Part shown: positions 24,746 to 33,678 of the stretch, in pieces
Numbering within the stretch: the first letter of the stretch is position 1
Layout: each line of letters opens with the position of its first letter
The notes under the pieces: generated by a model
What the model saw: only the letters and a program-made list of their open reading frames with translations
Databases searched by the model: none
Told to the model about the DNA's origin: nothing
Origin: Candidatus Zixiibacteriota bacterium
GTDB lineage: Bacteria > Zixibacteria > MSB-5A5 > GN15 > FEB-12
NCBI GenBank assembly: GCA_035380245.1
Contig: DAOSXA010000002.1
Coordinates: forward strand, 1,194,110-1,258,109
Direction: 5' to 3'
Length of the DNA: 64,000 nucleotides
Made by a program: the position numbers and the translations under genes

Positions 24746-25744
24746 TTACTCCTCCTTATCCAACGGGAGGCCGGCAGCTCTCATGAGATCCCGGTATTCG
24801 TCTTCGTATTCTTCGTAGGTATGCACCTTAACCTCATGGCTTGGCCACGGATTGATGTAGCGCTTCATCCGGTTGTTGTTGGCCATGTTGCGGGTCGGAC
24901 TCATGAATACCCCGGCCATGTGGACCAGCTTGCTGAACGGGAAGTAGATGAAGAGACAGCTCACGAAGAAGAGATGGATGAAGAACAAGATCCCGATTCC
25001 CTCGGGTGTCACCGGGTGTAAGCTGATCAGCCCCATACCCAGTTCCTTGATAGCTACCAGATCAGTCTTGTAAAAATACCTGAGCAGAATGCCACTGGTT
25101 ACTATGGAACCGATCAGCAAGAGCGGAAAGTAATCACCGAGCAGCGAGATATAACGCATGCGCGGTTCCAGCACGCGACGGAAGAAAAGATACGTCAGGG
25201 CCAGGACGATAATGATATCGGTCATGTATAGAATCGGGAGACCAATCTGGAAAAATCCGTCCAGCGTCTGGACTACATAAACGAAGTGCGGAACGGGTTC
25301 GGCAAAGAACTTAAAATGCCGAATAAAAATGATGAGGAAACTGTAATGAAAAGCCAGGCTGCCCAACCAGAGCCATTTGTTGGAGCCATAGACCAGCTTA
25401 CCGCCCTCTTTCAGTTCCTGCTTGGTATTGCGGAAGAGGGAGCGGAAAAACAGCACTTCCATCGCCATCCGCACCAGCACTCCCCAGAACGTATGAGGAG
25501 CCTCGATTTTGGATGACTTAATCCAGTCGTGCGTTTTCTGCTGGCCGCAGGTGGTCGGAATCCGAAACGGCACCGGCGATTTCGCCCAGCGAAATACCCG
25601 AGCCACGATCCCTACCAGGAAAATCACGATGGCAGAGTACGGTATGATCACCCCGAAAAGGTATTCGAGGTTGAGCACCCCGACACCTATCAGCGGGATC
25701 AAGAGCAGTACAATCACTGCCAGGATCGCCACGAAAATACTCAT
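24746..25744 (-). CDS. dsrM: DsrM, NarI/HdrE-like cytochrome b subunit
   Basis: Integral membrane diheme cytochrome b of 332 aa. It has an N-terminal hydrophobic pair, then helices with candidate heme histidines in LAFHYSFLIIFIRHFKFF and FIHLFFVSCLFIYFPFSKL, where the terminal SKLVHMAG matches NarI-type subunits. It accepts electrons from menaquinol or gives them to menaquinone. It lies 33 bp after the RsbRD-domain gene. Confidence 0.95.
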   Translation of the reverse strand: MSIFVAILAVIVLLLIPLIGVGVLNLEYLFGVIIPYSAIVIFLVGIVARVFRWAKSPVPFRIPTTCGQQKTHDWIKSSKIEAPHTFWGVLVRMAMEVLFFRSLFRNTKQELKEGGKLVYGSNKWLWLGSLAFHYSFLIIFIRHFKFFAEPVPHFVYVVQTLDGFFQIGLPILYMTDIIIVLALTYLFFRRVLEPRMRYISLLGDYFPLLLIGSIVTSGILLRYFYKTDLVAIKELGMGLISLHPVTPEGIGILFFIHLFFVSCLFIYFPFSKLVHMAGVFMSPTRNMANNNRMKRYINPWPSHEVKVHTYEEYEDEYRDLMRAAGLPLDKEE

Positions 25745-25777
25745 AGGTTAACGCATTCCTTCATCGAATATGTTCTC

Positions 25778-26356
25778 TCAATGCTTCTCTTCTTCGTTGT
25801 CGTCTTCGTCTTCATTATCCAGGGAATCGATATCGATCCCGCGTCGATTCAGATGATCCACCATCTTATAAGTCCTGCGCTTAGCCTCATTGACTTTAAT
25901 CTGCGCCATCTGATCGCGACAAAGAGTGTACAAATCGAACGCCAACAACGCCAGCCGGTCGATCCGGCCTTCCAGCTTGCGCAGTTCAGTCGCTACTCGG
26001 GCATCATTGAGGGAGCCCCGCACCTGCTCGTAAATAACATCCTTGAGCAAATAAACAAAAGCGGTAGCCTGGGCCGGTGTGAACTCCTGCACAGCGCGAA
26101 TCCGGATAATTTTATCGAGCGCCTGCGCCAGCACCGAGCGGCTCTCTCCTCCAACCAGTTCATCGAAAAGAACCTCGGTTTGCTCCCGAATGGCATGACC
26201 GACCGGGTTGGCGAACTGGTTTTTGCGATTGGTCAAGAAATTGGCCGAATCGGATGGATAAGTATCAACAATTCGGCTACGCCATTGAGTAATTATGGCG
26301 TCTCGTTTTTCGTTCAAAAGACTCGCTAGCATACGACCTGCATTGGCCGTAACCAC
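25778..26356 (-). CDS. RsbRD N-terminal-domain protein heading the dsrMKJOP operon
   Basis: Helical 192-aa cytoplasmic protein resembling the RsbRD_N (RsbR/RsbT co-antagonist N-terminal) family: LLNEKRDAIITQWRSRIVDT near the N terminus and FTPAQATAFVYLLKDVIYEQ in the centre. The C terminus is very acidic (EDEDDNEEE). Proteins of this type precede dsrMKJOP in sulfate reducers; their role there is unproven, and a regulatory or assembly role is inference. The start is a GTG at 26356; an internal ATG nine codons in is an alternative. It is 33 bp upstream of dsrM and first in the operon. Confidence 0.82.
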   Translation of the reverse strand: MVTANAGRMLASLLNEKRDAIITQWRSRIVDTYPSDSANFLTNRKNQFANPVGHAIREQTEVLFDELVGGESRSVLAQALDKIIRIRAVQEFTPAQATAFVYLLKDVIYEQVRGSLNDARVATELRKLEGRIDRLALLAFDLYTLCRDQMAQIKVNEAKRRTYKMVDHLNRRGIDIDSLDNEDEDDNEEEKH

Positions 26357-26387
26357 CTCATACCATCCCCTGCTCGTGGTCCCCGGC

Positions 26388-26405
26388 TCGTTAAAAGTTT
26401 CACAA
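26388..26405. promoter_or_regulatory. CRP/FNR-like palindrome, proximal, at rsbRD-dsrMKJOP
   Basis: TCGTTA-AAAGTT-TCACAA matches TTGTTA-N6-TCACAA at 11 of 12 half-site positions, about 32 bp upstream of the GTG start. Confidence 0.5.
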
Positions 26406-26449
26406 AGTCAAATGCCTTCAAACCTATAAGTTATTAGTTTGTACCATGC

Positions 26450-26481
26450 AGTCAACTGTTATTTTGTGAACAACGTAACTA
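26450..26481 (-). promoter_or_regulatory. CRP/FNR-like palindrome plus -35 element at rsbRD-dsrMKJOP
   Basis: TTGTGA-ACAACG-TAACTA (26464-26481 on the plus strand) matches the qmo sites at 11 of 12 half-site positions. Exactly 8 nt further along the minus strand is TTGACT (26455-26450), the same spacing as at qmoC. The -10 is poor (TAACTT at 16 nt), as expected for an activator-dependent promoter. Confidence 0.55.
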
Positions 26482-26764
26482 TCTGTGAGGCATTATTCTA
26501 CTATAAGAAAATACGTGGCGGGAATCAGGACGGCAAAAGACCATTTTATCGGGGAAGCCGATCGAAAATTACCTATGATCTTTTTTTATAATTGACGCCC
26601 ATCAGTTACCACCACGCTGCATATTGGCCACAACCACCATCGCGACGATTTCAGTCCCGGCATCAGCGGTTTCGGTATTGACTTAAACGGTGGCTCTATA
26701 ATTGGGTGTTTCCTCAGAATGACGACGCCGAAAGAAGGTATCGTCGGGTGTCTCTACCCGATGG

Positions 26765-26911
26765 GATTGTTGACAAACCTCAATTGCGGCGGAGACAAGC
26801 CCCGCCGCTACGCGTTAAAGAGCCCTAACCTCGTGTAGCGGGCGGTTTTGTGTCGCCCGCATTACTGACGTGTCTTGCTGAACATCCGCGCGTACGGCGT
26901 TTTCAACACTC
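26765..26911. repeat. dispersed intergenic repeat, copy 1
   Basis: Begins GATTGTTGACAAACCTCAAT and includes the stem GCGGCGG...CCGCCGC and CGCGTTAAAGAGCCCTAACC. It is nearly identical over about 70 bp to 57054-57125 and similar more loosely to about 57215. On the reverse strand it has the GTAGCGGCGGGGCTTGTC form seen in GC-rich bacterial stem-loop repeats. Confidence 0.8.
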
Positions 26912-27131
26912 CCCGATGACCGTCTACGATCCAACCATTGCAAAAACAAGTATCGGGAATCTTGTTGGAATACTCCCCAAAACCACTATATTATGAATAG
27001 GTCGGTTATGGATTGAGGGGACCATATTTTGGTTGCTGCTTTTTTCATATCATGTCGTTGCTCAGTCGGGTGGTCGGATAGTCCGGCAACCTTGTACAAC
27101 TTTGATATCTCTACCTTGTGAGGAGGGTACT

Positions 27132-28409
27132 GTGAAGATTCGATATCGTTGTTTGACAACTTCAGTAGCATGCCTTGTTTTCACCGCCGTTGGCCCGTCG
27201 ACCTCATTTGCCGGGGAGCAAGTGCTACCCGCCTGGGATACGCTTTCGAACAGCCACTTCTCGTTGACCGTTTCCAACAACGGCAACATGGGTAATCAGG
27301 GAATCGGCGGCGTCAATCTGGATTTCTTCAATTTCGGGGACTGCGATTTTGTTGAGGAGGGCGCCACGGACACGGTTCCGGGTGATGCTTCGGTCTACCT
27401 GTACGACGGCTCGCCGGTGATCTGCTGGCCCGACGGCGACTCGGTTATATGCAACTATTCCATGTTCGGCTCCAACACGGATGACGGCTTCTCGTTCCTT
27501 CCCCAGGGAGACGCCAGTATCACGAGTGAAACCTGGGGATATGTTTATCATAGCTCGTTCACGACACGTGACGGTGCTCTGATGATCGAGCAAGAGATAA
27601 TTGCACCGCACGACGGCGACACCTGTGAGTTTTTCGTCAAGTACCTGAAGATTTTCGTCAACGACGGACAAACTCATTCCAATCTCGCGATCGGCGAGGC
27701 CATTGACTGGAACATTCCGGCCGACTCCGGCGTGTGGAACCGGAGCGAGTTCGATACCAATCGCAGGATTATCTATCAGATCGGCTCCGAGATCTGTGAT
27801 TCACTCGGCGATGCTCTGGAGTGTCAGGACAACGACCTGCGCTATGGCGGCATGGTTTTTTACATCGGCATGGATAATTACAACGCCTCCTATGACTTCG
27901 CCGGGGCGATAACCGCGGCCAATGCCGTATACATTGATCCGCTGGGGCGTTTCGACAACGACTCACTCTACGGGTTTATGTCGAATGCCGATGGGTATAA
28001 TATCTCGGACTCGACTGACGCCGATCTTTTCACTCTATGGACATATCGCTCTAACTACACGCTCGGTCCGAACGACACCCTGAAGATATATACGTTCCTG
28101 TCTACCGGTAAAGATGGTGAGAGTGATTTCCTGAGTAAGGTGGATAAAGGTCGCGTCTGGCTGGAGTCTCTCATGCCAGTATCTGTTTGCATACCGGGCG
28201 ATATCAACAACTCAGGCAGTGGTCCCGACATCAGCGACTTGGTTTACCTGGTCTCGTATATGTTTTCCGGTGGTCCGGAACCTCCCTGCATGGACATAGC
28301 CGACATAGACCGCAACGGCAACAATCCCGATATCGCCGATCTGGTTTATCTGGTTACATATATGTTCCAGAATGGACGAGACCTTCCCGCCTGCTACGGC
28401 TGCCGGTAA
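27132..28409 (+). CDS. secreted protein with dockerin-like C-terminal domain
   Basis: Protein of 425 aa. The GTG at 27132 is chosen because AGGAGGG lies just upstream and gives a clean signal peptide (KIRYRCLTTSVACLVFTAV, cleavage after SFA). The middle 310 residues form a beta-rich domain of unknown function, rich in Asp, Gly and aromatic residues. The C terminus has two EF-hand/dockerin-like repeats, GDINNSGSGPDISDLVYLVS and ADIDRNGNNPDIADLVYLVT, each followed by YMF. The same tail occurs on three other proteins here. It is probably exported and sorted or anchored through this tail; the function of the main domain is unrecognised. Confidence 0.75.
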   Translation: MKIRYRCLTTSVACLVFTAVGPSTSFAGEQVLPAWDTLSNSHFSLTVSNNGNMGNQGIGGVNLDFFNFGDCDFVEEGATDTVPGDASVYLYDGSPVICWPDGDSVICNYSMFGSNTDDGFSFLPQGDASITSETWGYVYHSSFTTRDGALMIEQEIIAPHDGDTCEFFVKYLKIFVNDGQTHSNLAIGEAIDWNIPADSGVWNRSEFDTNRRIIYQIGSEICDSLGDALECQDNDLRYGGMVFYIGMDNYNASYDFAGAITAANAVYIDPLGRFDNDSLYGFMSNADGYNISDSTDADLFTLWTYRSNYTLGPNDTLKIYTFLSTGKDGESDFLSKVDKGRVWLESLMPVSVCIPGDINNSGSGPDISDLVYLVSYMFSGGPEPPCMDIADIDRNGNNPDIADLVYLVTYMFQNGRDLPACYGCR

Positions 28410-28454
28410 ACGACTGAGCCAAGTCGTGAATAGTTTGTCTTACCGATAGAATAG

Positions 28455-28487
28455 AAAACGCCCGGGGCTGATGCTCCGGGCGTTTTT
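28455..28487. terminator. bidirectional terminator between dockerin gene and dsrC
   Basis: Stem AAAACGCCCGG / CCGGGCGTTTT with a T run on the plus strand and an A run on the left arm. It serves both the 27132-28409 gene and the dsrABDNLC cluster. Confidence 0.88.
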
Positions 28488-28510
28488 GAAATCAAAACGA
28501 TTGCGGTCGA

Positions 28511-28828
28511 TCACACACAACCGGTCGGCTTGGCCAGGCCGGCAACCTTACAGGCGCCCTTGGCCGGTCCCGACGGGAACAGCTCGTAAACCTTCTTGAG
28601 CGGGAATCCGGTCTCTTTGCAGAGCTTACGAATCATGGGAGCAATCCCAAACTTCAGGTAATACTCACGCAGGTAGTTGACCAGCTTCCAATGCTCTTCG
28701 GTCATATTATCAACGCCTTCAGTCGTAGCCAACGCCTTGGCGACATCCTCACTCCACTGTTCCGGCTCCATCATGAAACCGTCTTCATCGACCTCAATGC
28801 TGACCGAGCCTTGTTCAAATTTCGGCAT
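28511..28828 (-). CDS. dsrC: DsrC, sulfur-carrier protein
   Basis: Sulfur-relay substrate of DsrAB, 105 aa. The flexible C-terminal arm holds the two conserved redox cysteines, C93 in GACKVAG and C104 in PTGCV, ten residues apart, as in true DsrC and unlike TusE. The YELFPSGPAKGACKVAGL core is diagnostic. DsrAB loads it with sulfite-derived sulfur as a trisulfide that DsrMKJOP then reduces. It is last in the dsr cluster, 70 bp after dsrL, before a strong terminator. Confidence 0.96.
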   Translation of the reverse strand: MPKFEQGSVSIEVDEDGFMMEPEQWSEDVAKALATTEGVDNMTEEHWKLVNYLREYYLKFGIAPMIRKLCKETGFPLKKVYELFPSGPAKGACKVAGLAKPTGCV

Positions 28829-28898
28829 CGTGAACCTCCATCAATACGATCAATTATAGGTACAAATGTCCATTCTTTTTCGTTTCAAACAAAACAAA

Positions 28899-30593
28899 CT
28901 AATGCATTTCGATATATCCGCAAGGGCATTGTTCGGAACACTTTTTACACCCGGTGCAGACATCATGCTTGAAATAATACTCCTCGGCGCCGATCACCGG
29001 TCCGCCCTTCTGGGACGGTTTCTTGATCGCCGAATCCTGGCAGAGCGACCAGCAGGTGCCGCAGTCGAAACAAAGTCCGCAGCTCATGCAGCGTCCGGCC
29101 TCGGCGACCGCCGTTTCCAGATCGAAGGTGTAGGTAATTTCGGCCGTAAGGCTCTTAAGCGCCTCGTTCGGATCCATGTTCTTCGGTTCATGGCGCTCTT
29201 TGGCCTCGTAGTACTCGTGATGCATCTTGTCGAGCTTAACCGCCGGACCTTTCTTCTCATCCGGCATCGCTTCACCCGATATCGATTCGTGAATCGCTTC
29301 GGCGGCGCGACGACCGTGATGAATAGCATCGATCACCAGCCCGAGGTTGGTGTTGTCGCCGCCGGAGAAAGCCTTTTCGATCTTGGTCTTGAACTTTTCA
29401 TCGACCTTGATCCAGTCTTTCCCTTCGACGAAATCCTCGAATCCGGTGAAATCCGGAGCTTGCGAAATTGCCGTCACCAGAGTGGTGAACTCGAGATCGA
29501 AAGTGTCCCCTTCAATCGGCACCGGTCGGCGACGTCCCGAAGCATCCGGCTCGCCCAGTTGCATCTTCTGGCATTTCATACCGGTCGCCCGGGAACCGTC
29601 GTTGTAGATTTCGATCGGAGCGGCGAGATAATGGATCTCGACTCCCTCGGCCAGCGCGCCTTCGATCTCTTCCTCGATGGCGGGCATCTCTTCACGAGTA
29701 CGGCGATAGAGAATGGTCGCCTTGGCGCCCAGACGGCGGGAAATACGTGCCGCATCGATAGCGGTATCACCGCCGCCGACCACGACCACATTATCGCCGA
29801 TCTCAACCGCTTCGCCCGAGTTGACTTTATGCAGCAGATCAACACCGGTCATGACATTGGGAGCATCTTCGCCGTCGACTCTCAGGTTCAAGCCGGTATG
29901 AGCGCCGATGCCGATGAAAACCGCGTTGAATTCATTCTTGAGAGCGTCGACGGTAACGTCTTTCCCGACGATGGTGTTGGTCTTCAGGTCCACGCCCATA
30001 TCGAGGACGCGCTGAATCTCGGCATCGAGAATGCTCTGCGGCAAACGATAATCCGGAATACCGTAGCGGAGCATACCGCCGGTTTTCGGGAAAGCTTCAA
30101 AAATAGTGACCTGATAGCCGCGCCGGGCGAGCTGGTAAGCACAGGAGATACCGGCCGGACCGGATCCGATCACGGCGATCTTCTCGGAACGCTTCTGGTC
30201 GGTAAGCATCGGAGGCGTGAATTTCTTCTCGAGAGCATAATCACCGATGAAACGTTCGATAGCGTTAATCCCAACGCCGCCTTCCTTACCGTTCCGGTTA
30301 CAAGCGGATTCACAGGGATGCGGGCAAACGCGACCGCACACCGAATGGAACGGCGTCGTCTCGGCAAAAATTTTCCAGGCTTTTTCGAGCGCTTCGTCCA
30401 TCGGAGTTTCGAGCTGCTGAGCCTTGGAAATGGTCATCAGCATATGGCGAATGTGGTTATGATTGGGGCAGCCTTCCATGCCACAGGGGGCCGGTTTCGG
30501 CACACCTGACGGCCGGAGCGGTGATTGCTCGCGCGATGAAACCCCGCCTCCACGAGTCACCAGCTTTTTCTTTTTCTTTCCTATTAAACCCAT
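28899..30593 (-). CDS. dsrL: DsrL-like iron-sulfur flavoprotein, NAD(P)H oxidoreductase
   Basis: Cytoplasmic protein of 564 aa in the glutamate synthase small-subunit superfamily. Order: N-terminal Fe-S segment (CGMEGCPNHNHIRHML, then CGRVCPHPCESACNRNG), FAD fold GSGPAGISCAYQLARRG, NAD(P) fold VVVVGGGDTAIDAARISRR, and C-terminal ferredoxin motifs CMSCGLCFDCGTCWSLC and CTGCKKCSEQCPCGY. DsrL in sulfur oxidisers couples NAD(P)H and rDsrAB, and a second type (DsrL-2) is known with reductive-type Dsr. Position between dsrN and dsrC supports DsrL over an ordinary GltD. Residues 1-27 contain a basic patch (KKKKK) not needed for the fold. Presence together with dsrD is notable. Confidence 0.87.
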   Translation of the reverse strand: MGLIGKKKKKLVTRGGGVSSREQSPLRPSGVPKPAPCGMEGCPNHNHIRHMLMTISKAQQLETPMDEALEKAWKIFAETTPFHSVCGRVCPHPCESACNRNGKEGGVGINAIERFIGDYALEKKFTPPMLTDQKRSEKIAVIGSGPAGISCAYQLARRGYQVTIFEAFPKTGGMLRYGIPDYRLPQSILDAEIQRVLDMGVDLKTNTIVGKDVTVDALKNEFNAVFIGIGAHTGLNLRVDGEDAPNVMTGVDLLHKVNSGEAVEIGDNVVVVGGGDTAIDAARISRRLGAKATILYRRTREEMPAIEEEIEGALAEGVEIHYLAAPIEIYNDGSRATGMKCQKMQLGEPDASGRRRPVPIEGDTFDLEFTTLVTAISQAPDFTGFEDFVEGKDWIKVDEKFKTKIEKAFSGGDNTNLGLVIDAIHHGRRAAEAIHESISGEAMPDEKKGPAVKLDKMHHEYYEAKERHEPKNMDPNEALKSLTAEITYTFDLETAVAEAGRCMSCGLCFDCGTCWSLCQDSAIKKPSQKGGPVIGAEEYYFKHDVCTGCKKCSEQCPCGYIEMH

Positions 30594-30766
30594 TGTTACA
30601 CTACCTTATCGAATAACTGCCTCAGTCGGATCAAGCTTGCTTCCGGCACATGCCAAACGGTGGCGTCTTTACCCGGTCTGCCTGGTAGTGAATGTCGAAA
30701 ACCAAGTTTCCGGACTGCTGATCTGTTGTTGCTTCGTTATCCTTCATGGCGGCCGCGCCGCATCGT

Positions 30767-32254
30767 TCAGGCCCCGGCCAGTCCTACCTCTGTTACCATT
30801 TTAGCGTCGCCTCGTTCGCGACGGTGCTTATTATTCTCACGCAAGTCGGACGATGCTTTTTTCTCGGTTCCTCGCGCCGACCGATAATCGACCGCGGCCT
30901 TTACCATACCATCGGCCCACTCGGGAACGCCGTCGGCGTGCAAATGCGTATAGCAGGCAAGGACATTGTCGACACGAAGGCCGTCGACGGCCCGATTCAA
31001 ACCCACCCCGCGAATCACCTTCAGGGCGGTAGACTGTTGCAGCGAATCCTTCGGACCGCTGTAGTGGAACTCATGCCCTCGAAACGACAACCCGCGCGGC
31101 AGGAACGGATTTTCATCCGTTACTTCCATCTGGACATAACCATGACCGACCGGTCTACGGCTCAGCGTCAGGTCGAGATCGAACACCCCGGCCATGGCAT
31201 AGGTCGCATCACCGACGGTGAGATTACGGCAAAGATAAATCAGTCCACCGCACTCAGCGTAAATCGGGAGGCCGTCGGCCGCGGCGTTCTTAACCGACTT
31301 CATCAACGACCGATTGGCGGTTAAACGCTCCGCCTGCGTTTCCGGGAAACCACCGCCGATGTACAAGGCGTCGATTTCATCGGGCAGCTCACTCGTTTCG
31401 AGCGACGACAGCGGCAATAACCGCGCCCCGTGTTCGACCAGAGCTTCCAGATTTTCCGGATAATAGAAAGTGAATACGGAATCGGCAAAGTAACCGATCG
31501 TCACCTTCTCGGTTTTTTTATCGATCGTTCGCGTCAAGGACTCCTTCAACTCCGGAGCGGACTGAGCGATGCGCCAGATACGATCAAGGTCAAGATACTT
31601 ATCAGCCAGATCGGCGAGGATGTCGTGCAGTCTGTCGCGATTCCCGAATTCGGCCGGTGTTACCAGACCGAGATGGCGTCCGGGGATAACCTCGGCCGCT
31701 TCCCCCAGCTTGGGAAACACCCCGACAACGGGAATGCCGCAGTAAGTCTCCACGGCCTTGCGAACCACGGCTTCATGGCGTGGTCCGGCCACCCGGTTGA
31801 GAATCACTCCGGCGATATTCAGGTCCGGTTCAAACTGCTGACAACCTTTGATCATAGCCGCAACCGTACGCGTTGTTTTCGTCGTATCGACGGTCAGGAT
31901 CACGGGTGTTCCGAGAAGCCTGGCCAGTGATGCCGAACTGTGAGTCCCCTCGTCGTCCATGCCGTCGAAGAGCCCGCGATTGCCTTCAACCACGGCCACT
32001 TCCGCCCCAAGGGCATGACGGGTGAAGCGACTCAGGACCTCTGCCGACTCGACCATGAAGGTATCGAGATTGCGGCAGACGTTCTGCGCCACTTCACCCA
32101 GCCAGGCGGCATCTATAAAGTCAGGGCCTTTTTTGAACGGGGCCACCGACCGTCCCTGTCGCCGGAGTGCCGTAATGACACTGAGGCTCGATAACGTCTT
32201 GCCCGAGTCACCGGACAGGCCGGCTATCAGGAGACGCGGAACGGTCGCACCCAT
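30767..32254 (-). CDS. dsrN: DsrN, siroheme amidase (CbiA/cobyrinate a,c-diamide synthase family)
   Basis: ATP- and glutamine-dependent amidotransferase of 495 aa. The N-terminal domain has Walker A GLSGDSGKTLSSLSV and VVEGNRGLFDGMDDEGTHSS. The C-terminal glutamine amidotransferase triad region includes the nucleophile in IYAECGGLIYLCRNL and the HEFHYS histidine. In dsr clusters it is thought to make siroamide for DsrAB. ATG at 32254 is preferred over an in-frame TTG 6 bp earlier. It follows dsrD by about 30 bp. The C terminus has a basic, low-complexity extension past the conserved domain. Confidence 0.9.
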   Translation of the reverse strand: MGATVPRLLIAGLSGDSGKTLSSLSVITALRRQGRSVAPFKKGPDFIDAAWLGEVAQNVCRNLDTFMVESAEVLSRFTRHALGAEVAVVEGNRGLFDGMDDEGTHSSASLARLLGTPVILTVDTTKTTRTVAAMIKGCQQFEPDLNIAGVILNRVAGPRHEAVVRKAVETYCGIPVVGVFPKLGEAAEVIPGRHLGLVTPAEFGNRDRLHDILADLADKYLDLDRIWRIAQSAPELKESLTRTIDKKTEKVTIGYFADSVFTFYYPENLEALVEHGARLLPLSSLETSELPDEIDALYIGGGFPETQAERLTANRSLMKSVKNAAADGLPIYAECGGLIYLCRNLTVGDATYAMAGVFDLDLTLSRRPVGHGYVQMEVTDENPFLPRGLSFRGHEFHYSGPKDSLQQSTALKVIRGVGLNRAVDGLRVDNVLACYTHLHADGVPEWADGMVKAAVDYRSARGTEKKASSDLRENNKHRRERGDAKMVTEVGLAGA

Positions 32255-32284
32255 ATTCAAACACCGACCCCGAAAGCGCGCGAA

Positions 32285-32530
32285 CTAGTCGTTCGCGGCG
32301 CCTTCTTTGTGCGGAATCTCAAGGAAGCTGCCACCGAAGTACGTATAAACGCACTTGCCGCTGTTCACGAGCTGCTTGATGGCTTCTTTGCAGAGCTTCT
32401 TGTCGGCTTCGTCACCAAACAGTTCTATCATAGCTTTGGTGAGATCACCCGGCTTCAGCTTCTTAATCCCTTGGTTTTCCTTCACCATGGCGTACATGGC
32501 GTCAGCTACTTCTTCAACAGTCTTAGCCAC
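32285..32530 (-). CDS. dsrD: DsrD, winged-helix activator of sulfite reduction
   Basis: Small 81-aa protein with the DsrD winged-helix pattern (MVKENQGIKKLKPGDLTKAM, then YTYFGGSFLEIP). DsrD is found in sulfate/sulfite reducers and is used as a marker of the reductive direction; it stimulates DsrAB activity. It is placed canonically, 10 bp after dsrB, and followed by dsrN. Confidence 0.95.
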   Translation of the reverse strand: MAKTVEEVADAMYAMVKENQGIKKLKPGDLTKAMIELFGDEADKKLCKEAIKQLVNSGKCVYTYFGGSFLEIPHKEGAAND

Positions 32531-32540
32531 TTTTACCCCT

Positions 32541-33620
32541 TTAGAAGGTTAGATGTGTTGACCGTTTGAACGACAGACCGGCATGCTTGAAGTCGTCAAT
32601 GTGTTCTTTCTGGAATTTGATGCCGGCCATCCGGAAGAACTTCGGCCATCCGATACGCTCGATCCATTCGCCCATTCTTTCGTACTTGCGAGCGTTCTTA
32701 GCCCAGAGTTCAACCAGATTCCTAATGGCGCTGGTAACTTCCGGCCACCGCGGCGGGTTGTTCGGAAGGAACGGGATCGCCAGTTTGGAGAACTTCGGTT
32801 CCGAGCGGGCGTTGGAAACTTTACCGCCTACCCAGATAGACACACCGTCGTTGTCCGGATCGGCAATAGGCATAGCCGGACAGACGGTGAAACAGTTGGC
32901 GCAGAACATACAGCGCTGCTCGTCGATCTCAACCGAGGGGTTGCCGTCGACGGTAACCGGACGAATCGCCGCAGTCGGACAGGCGGCCGAAACACTCGGG
33001 ATTTCGCACATGTTCTTCACCTGAGTGTGGTCGATTCGCGGCGGTTTGCGGTGAATACCGAGAATAGCGATATCGGAGCAGTGCACCGCACCACACATAT
33101 TCAGACAGCAAGCCAGAGCAATGCGGAGCTTGCCCGGCAGCTTCATGTTTTCAAAGTACTCGATCAGCTCATCCATGACGCACTTAACGAGACCGGAGGC
33201 ATCGGTCGCCGCCGAGTGGCAGTGAACCCAACCCTGGGTATGTACGATACTCGTGATGGAGTTGCCGATACCACCGACCGGATGGCCGAGAGCTTTCAGA
33301 TCGGCAATCAACGGATCGATATTGGCTTGTTCGGTCGTCAGGAACTCGACGTTGTGACGGCTGGTGAAACGCAGGTGACCGCCGCAGTACTTGTCGGCCA
33401 GGTCGGCGTACTTGCGGATCTTATCGACACTGATCAAACGGCCGGAAGCGGCGCGCACGGTATACAACTTGGCACCCGATTCACTGACATGCACCATAAC
33501 GCCCGGTTTCAGGACTTCATGATACTTCCATTTGCCGTAGTTCTCTTTAATGACCGGAGGCAAGAACCTCTCGTAATGAGGCGGGCCGTAGTCTGTCCGC
33601 CGTTCGTGTACTTCTGCCAT
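32541..33620 (-). CDS. dsrB: dissimilatory sulfite reductase beta subunit
   Basis: Beta subunit of the alpha2beta2 sulfite reductase, 359 aa. It carries the catalytic siroheme-[4Fe-4S] cysteines (ACCLNMCGAVHCSDIAILG together with CEIPSVSAACP) and a ferredoxin domain (CMFCANCFTVCPAMPI). The N-terminal GPPHYERFLPP and the HTQGWVHCHSAATDASGLV block are typical. It lies 58 bp after dsrA. Confidence 0.97.
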   Translation of the reverse strand: MAEVHERRTDYGPPHYERFLPPVIKENYGKWKYHEVLKPGVMVHVSESGAKLYTVRAASGRLISVDKIRKYADLADKYCGGHLRFTSRHNVEFLTTEQANIDPLIADLKALGHPVGGIGNSITSIVHTQGWVHCHSAATDASGLVKCVMDELIEYFENMKLPGKLRIALACCLNMCGAVHCSDIAILGIHRKPPRIDHTQVKNMCEIPSVSAACPTAAIRPVTVDGNPSVEIDEQRCMFCANCFTVCPAMPIADPDNDGVSIWVGGKVSNARSEPKFSKLAIPFLPNNPPRWPEVTSAIRNLVELWAKNARKYERMGEWIERIGWPKFFRMAGIKFQKEHIDDFKHAGLSFKRSTHLTF

Positions 33621-33678
33621 CTTAAGACCTCTATTCGTAAATCGTTATTATCTCAGTTAACCCCGAATTTCTTCGGAA

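Larger units (their letters stand above)
26357..27131. other. intergenic region between dsrM operon and a divergent dockerin gene
   Basis: About 775 bp without a gene. It carries two CRP/FNR-like palindromes and a promoter-like element for the minus-strand operon (26388-26481), an AT-rich stretch, and one copy of a dispersed repeat (26765-26911). Confidence 0.7.

Noticed and set aside
28866..30509. 547-codon frame opposite dsrL
   Set aside because: Antisense to a recognised enzyme; composition and lack of start signals mark it as a shadow.
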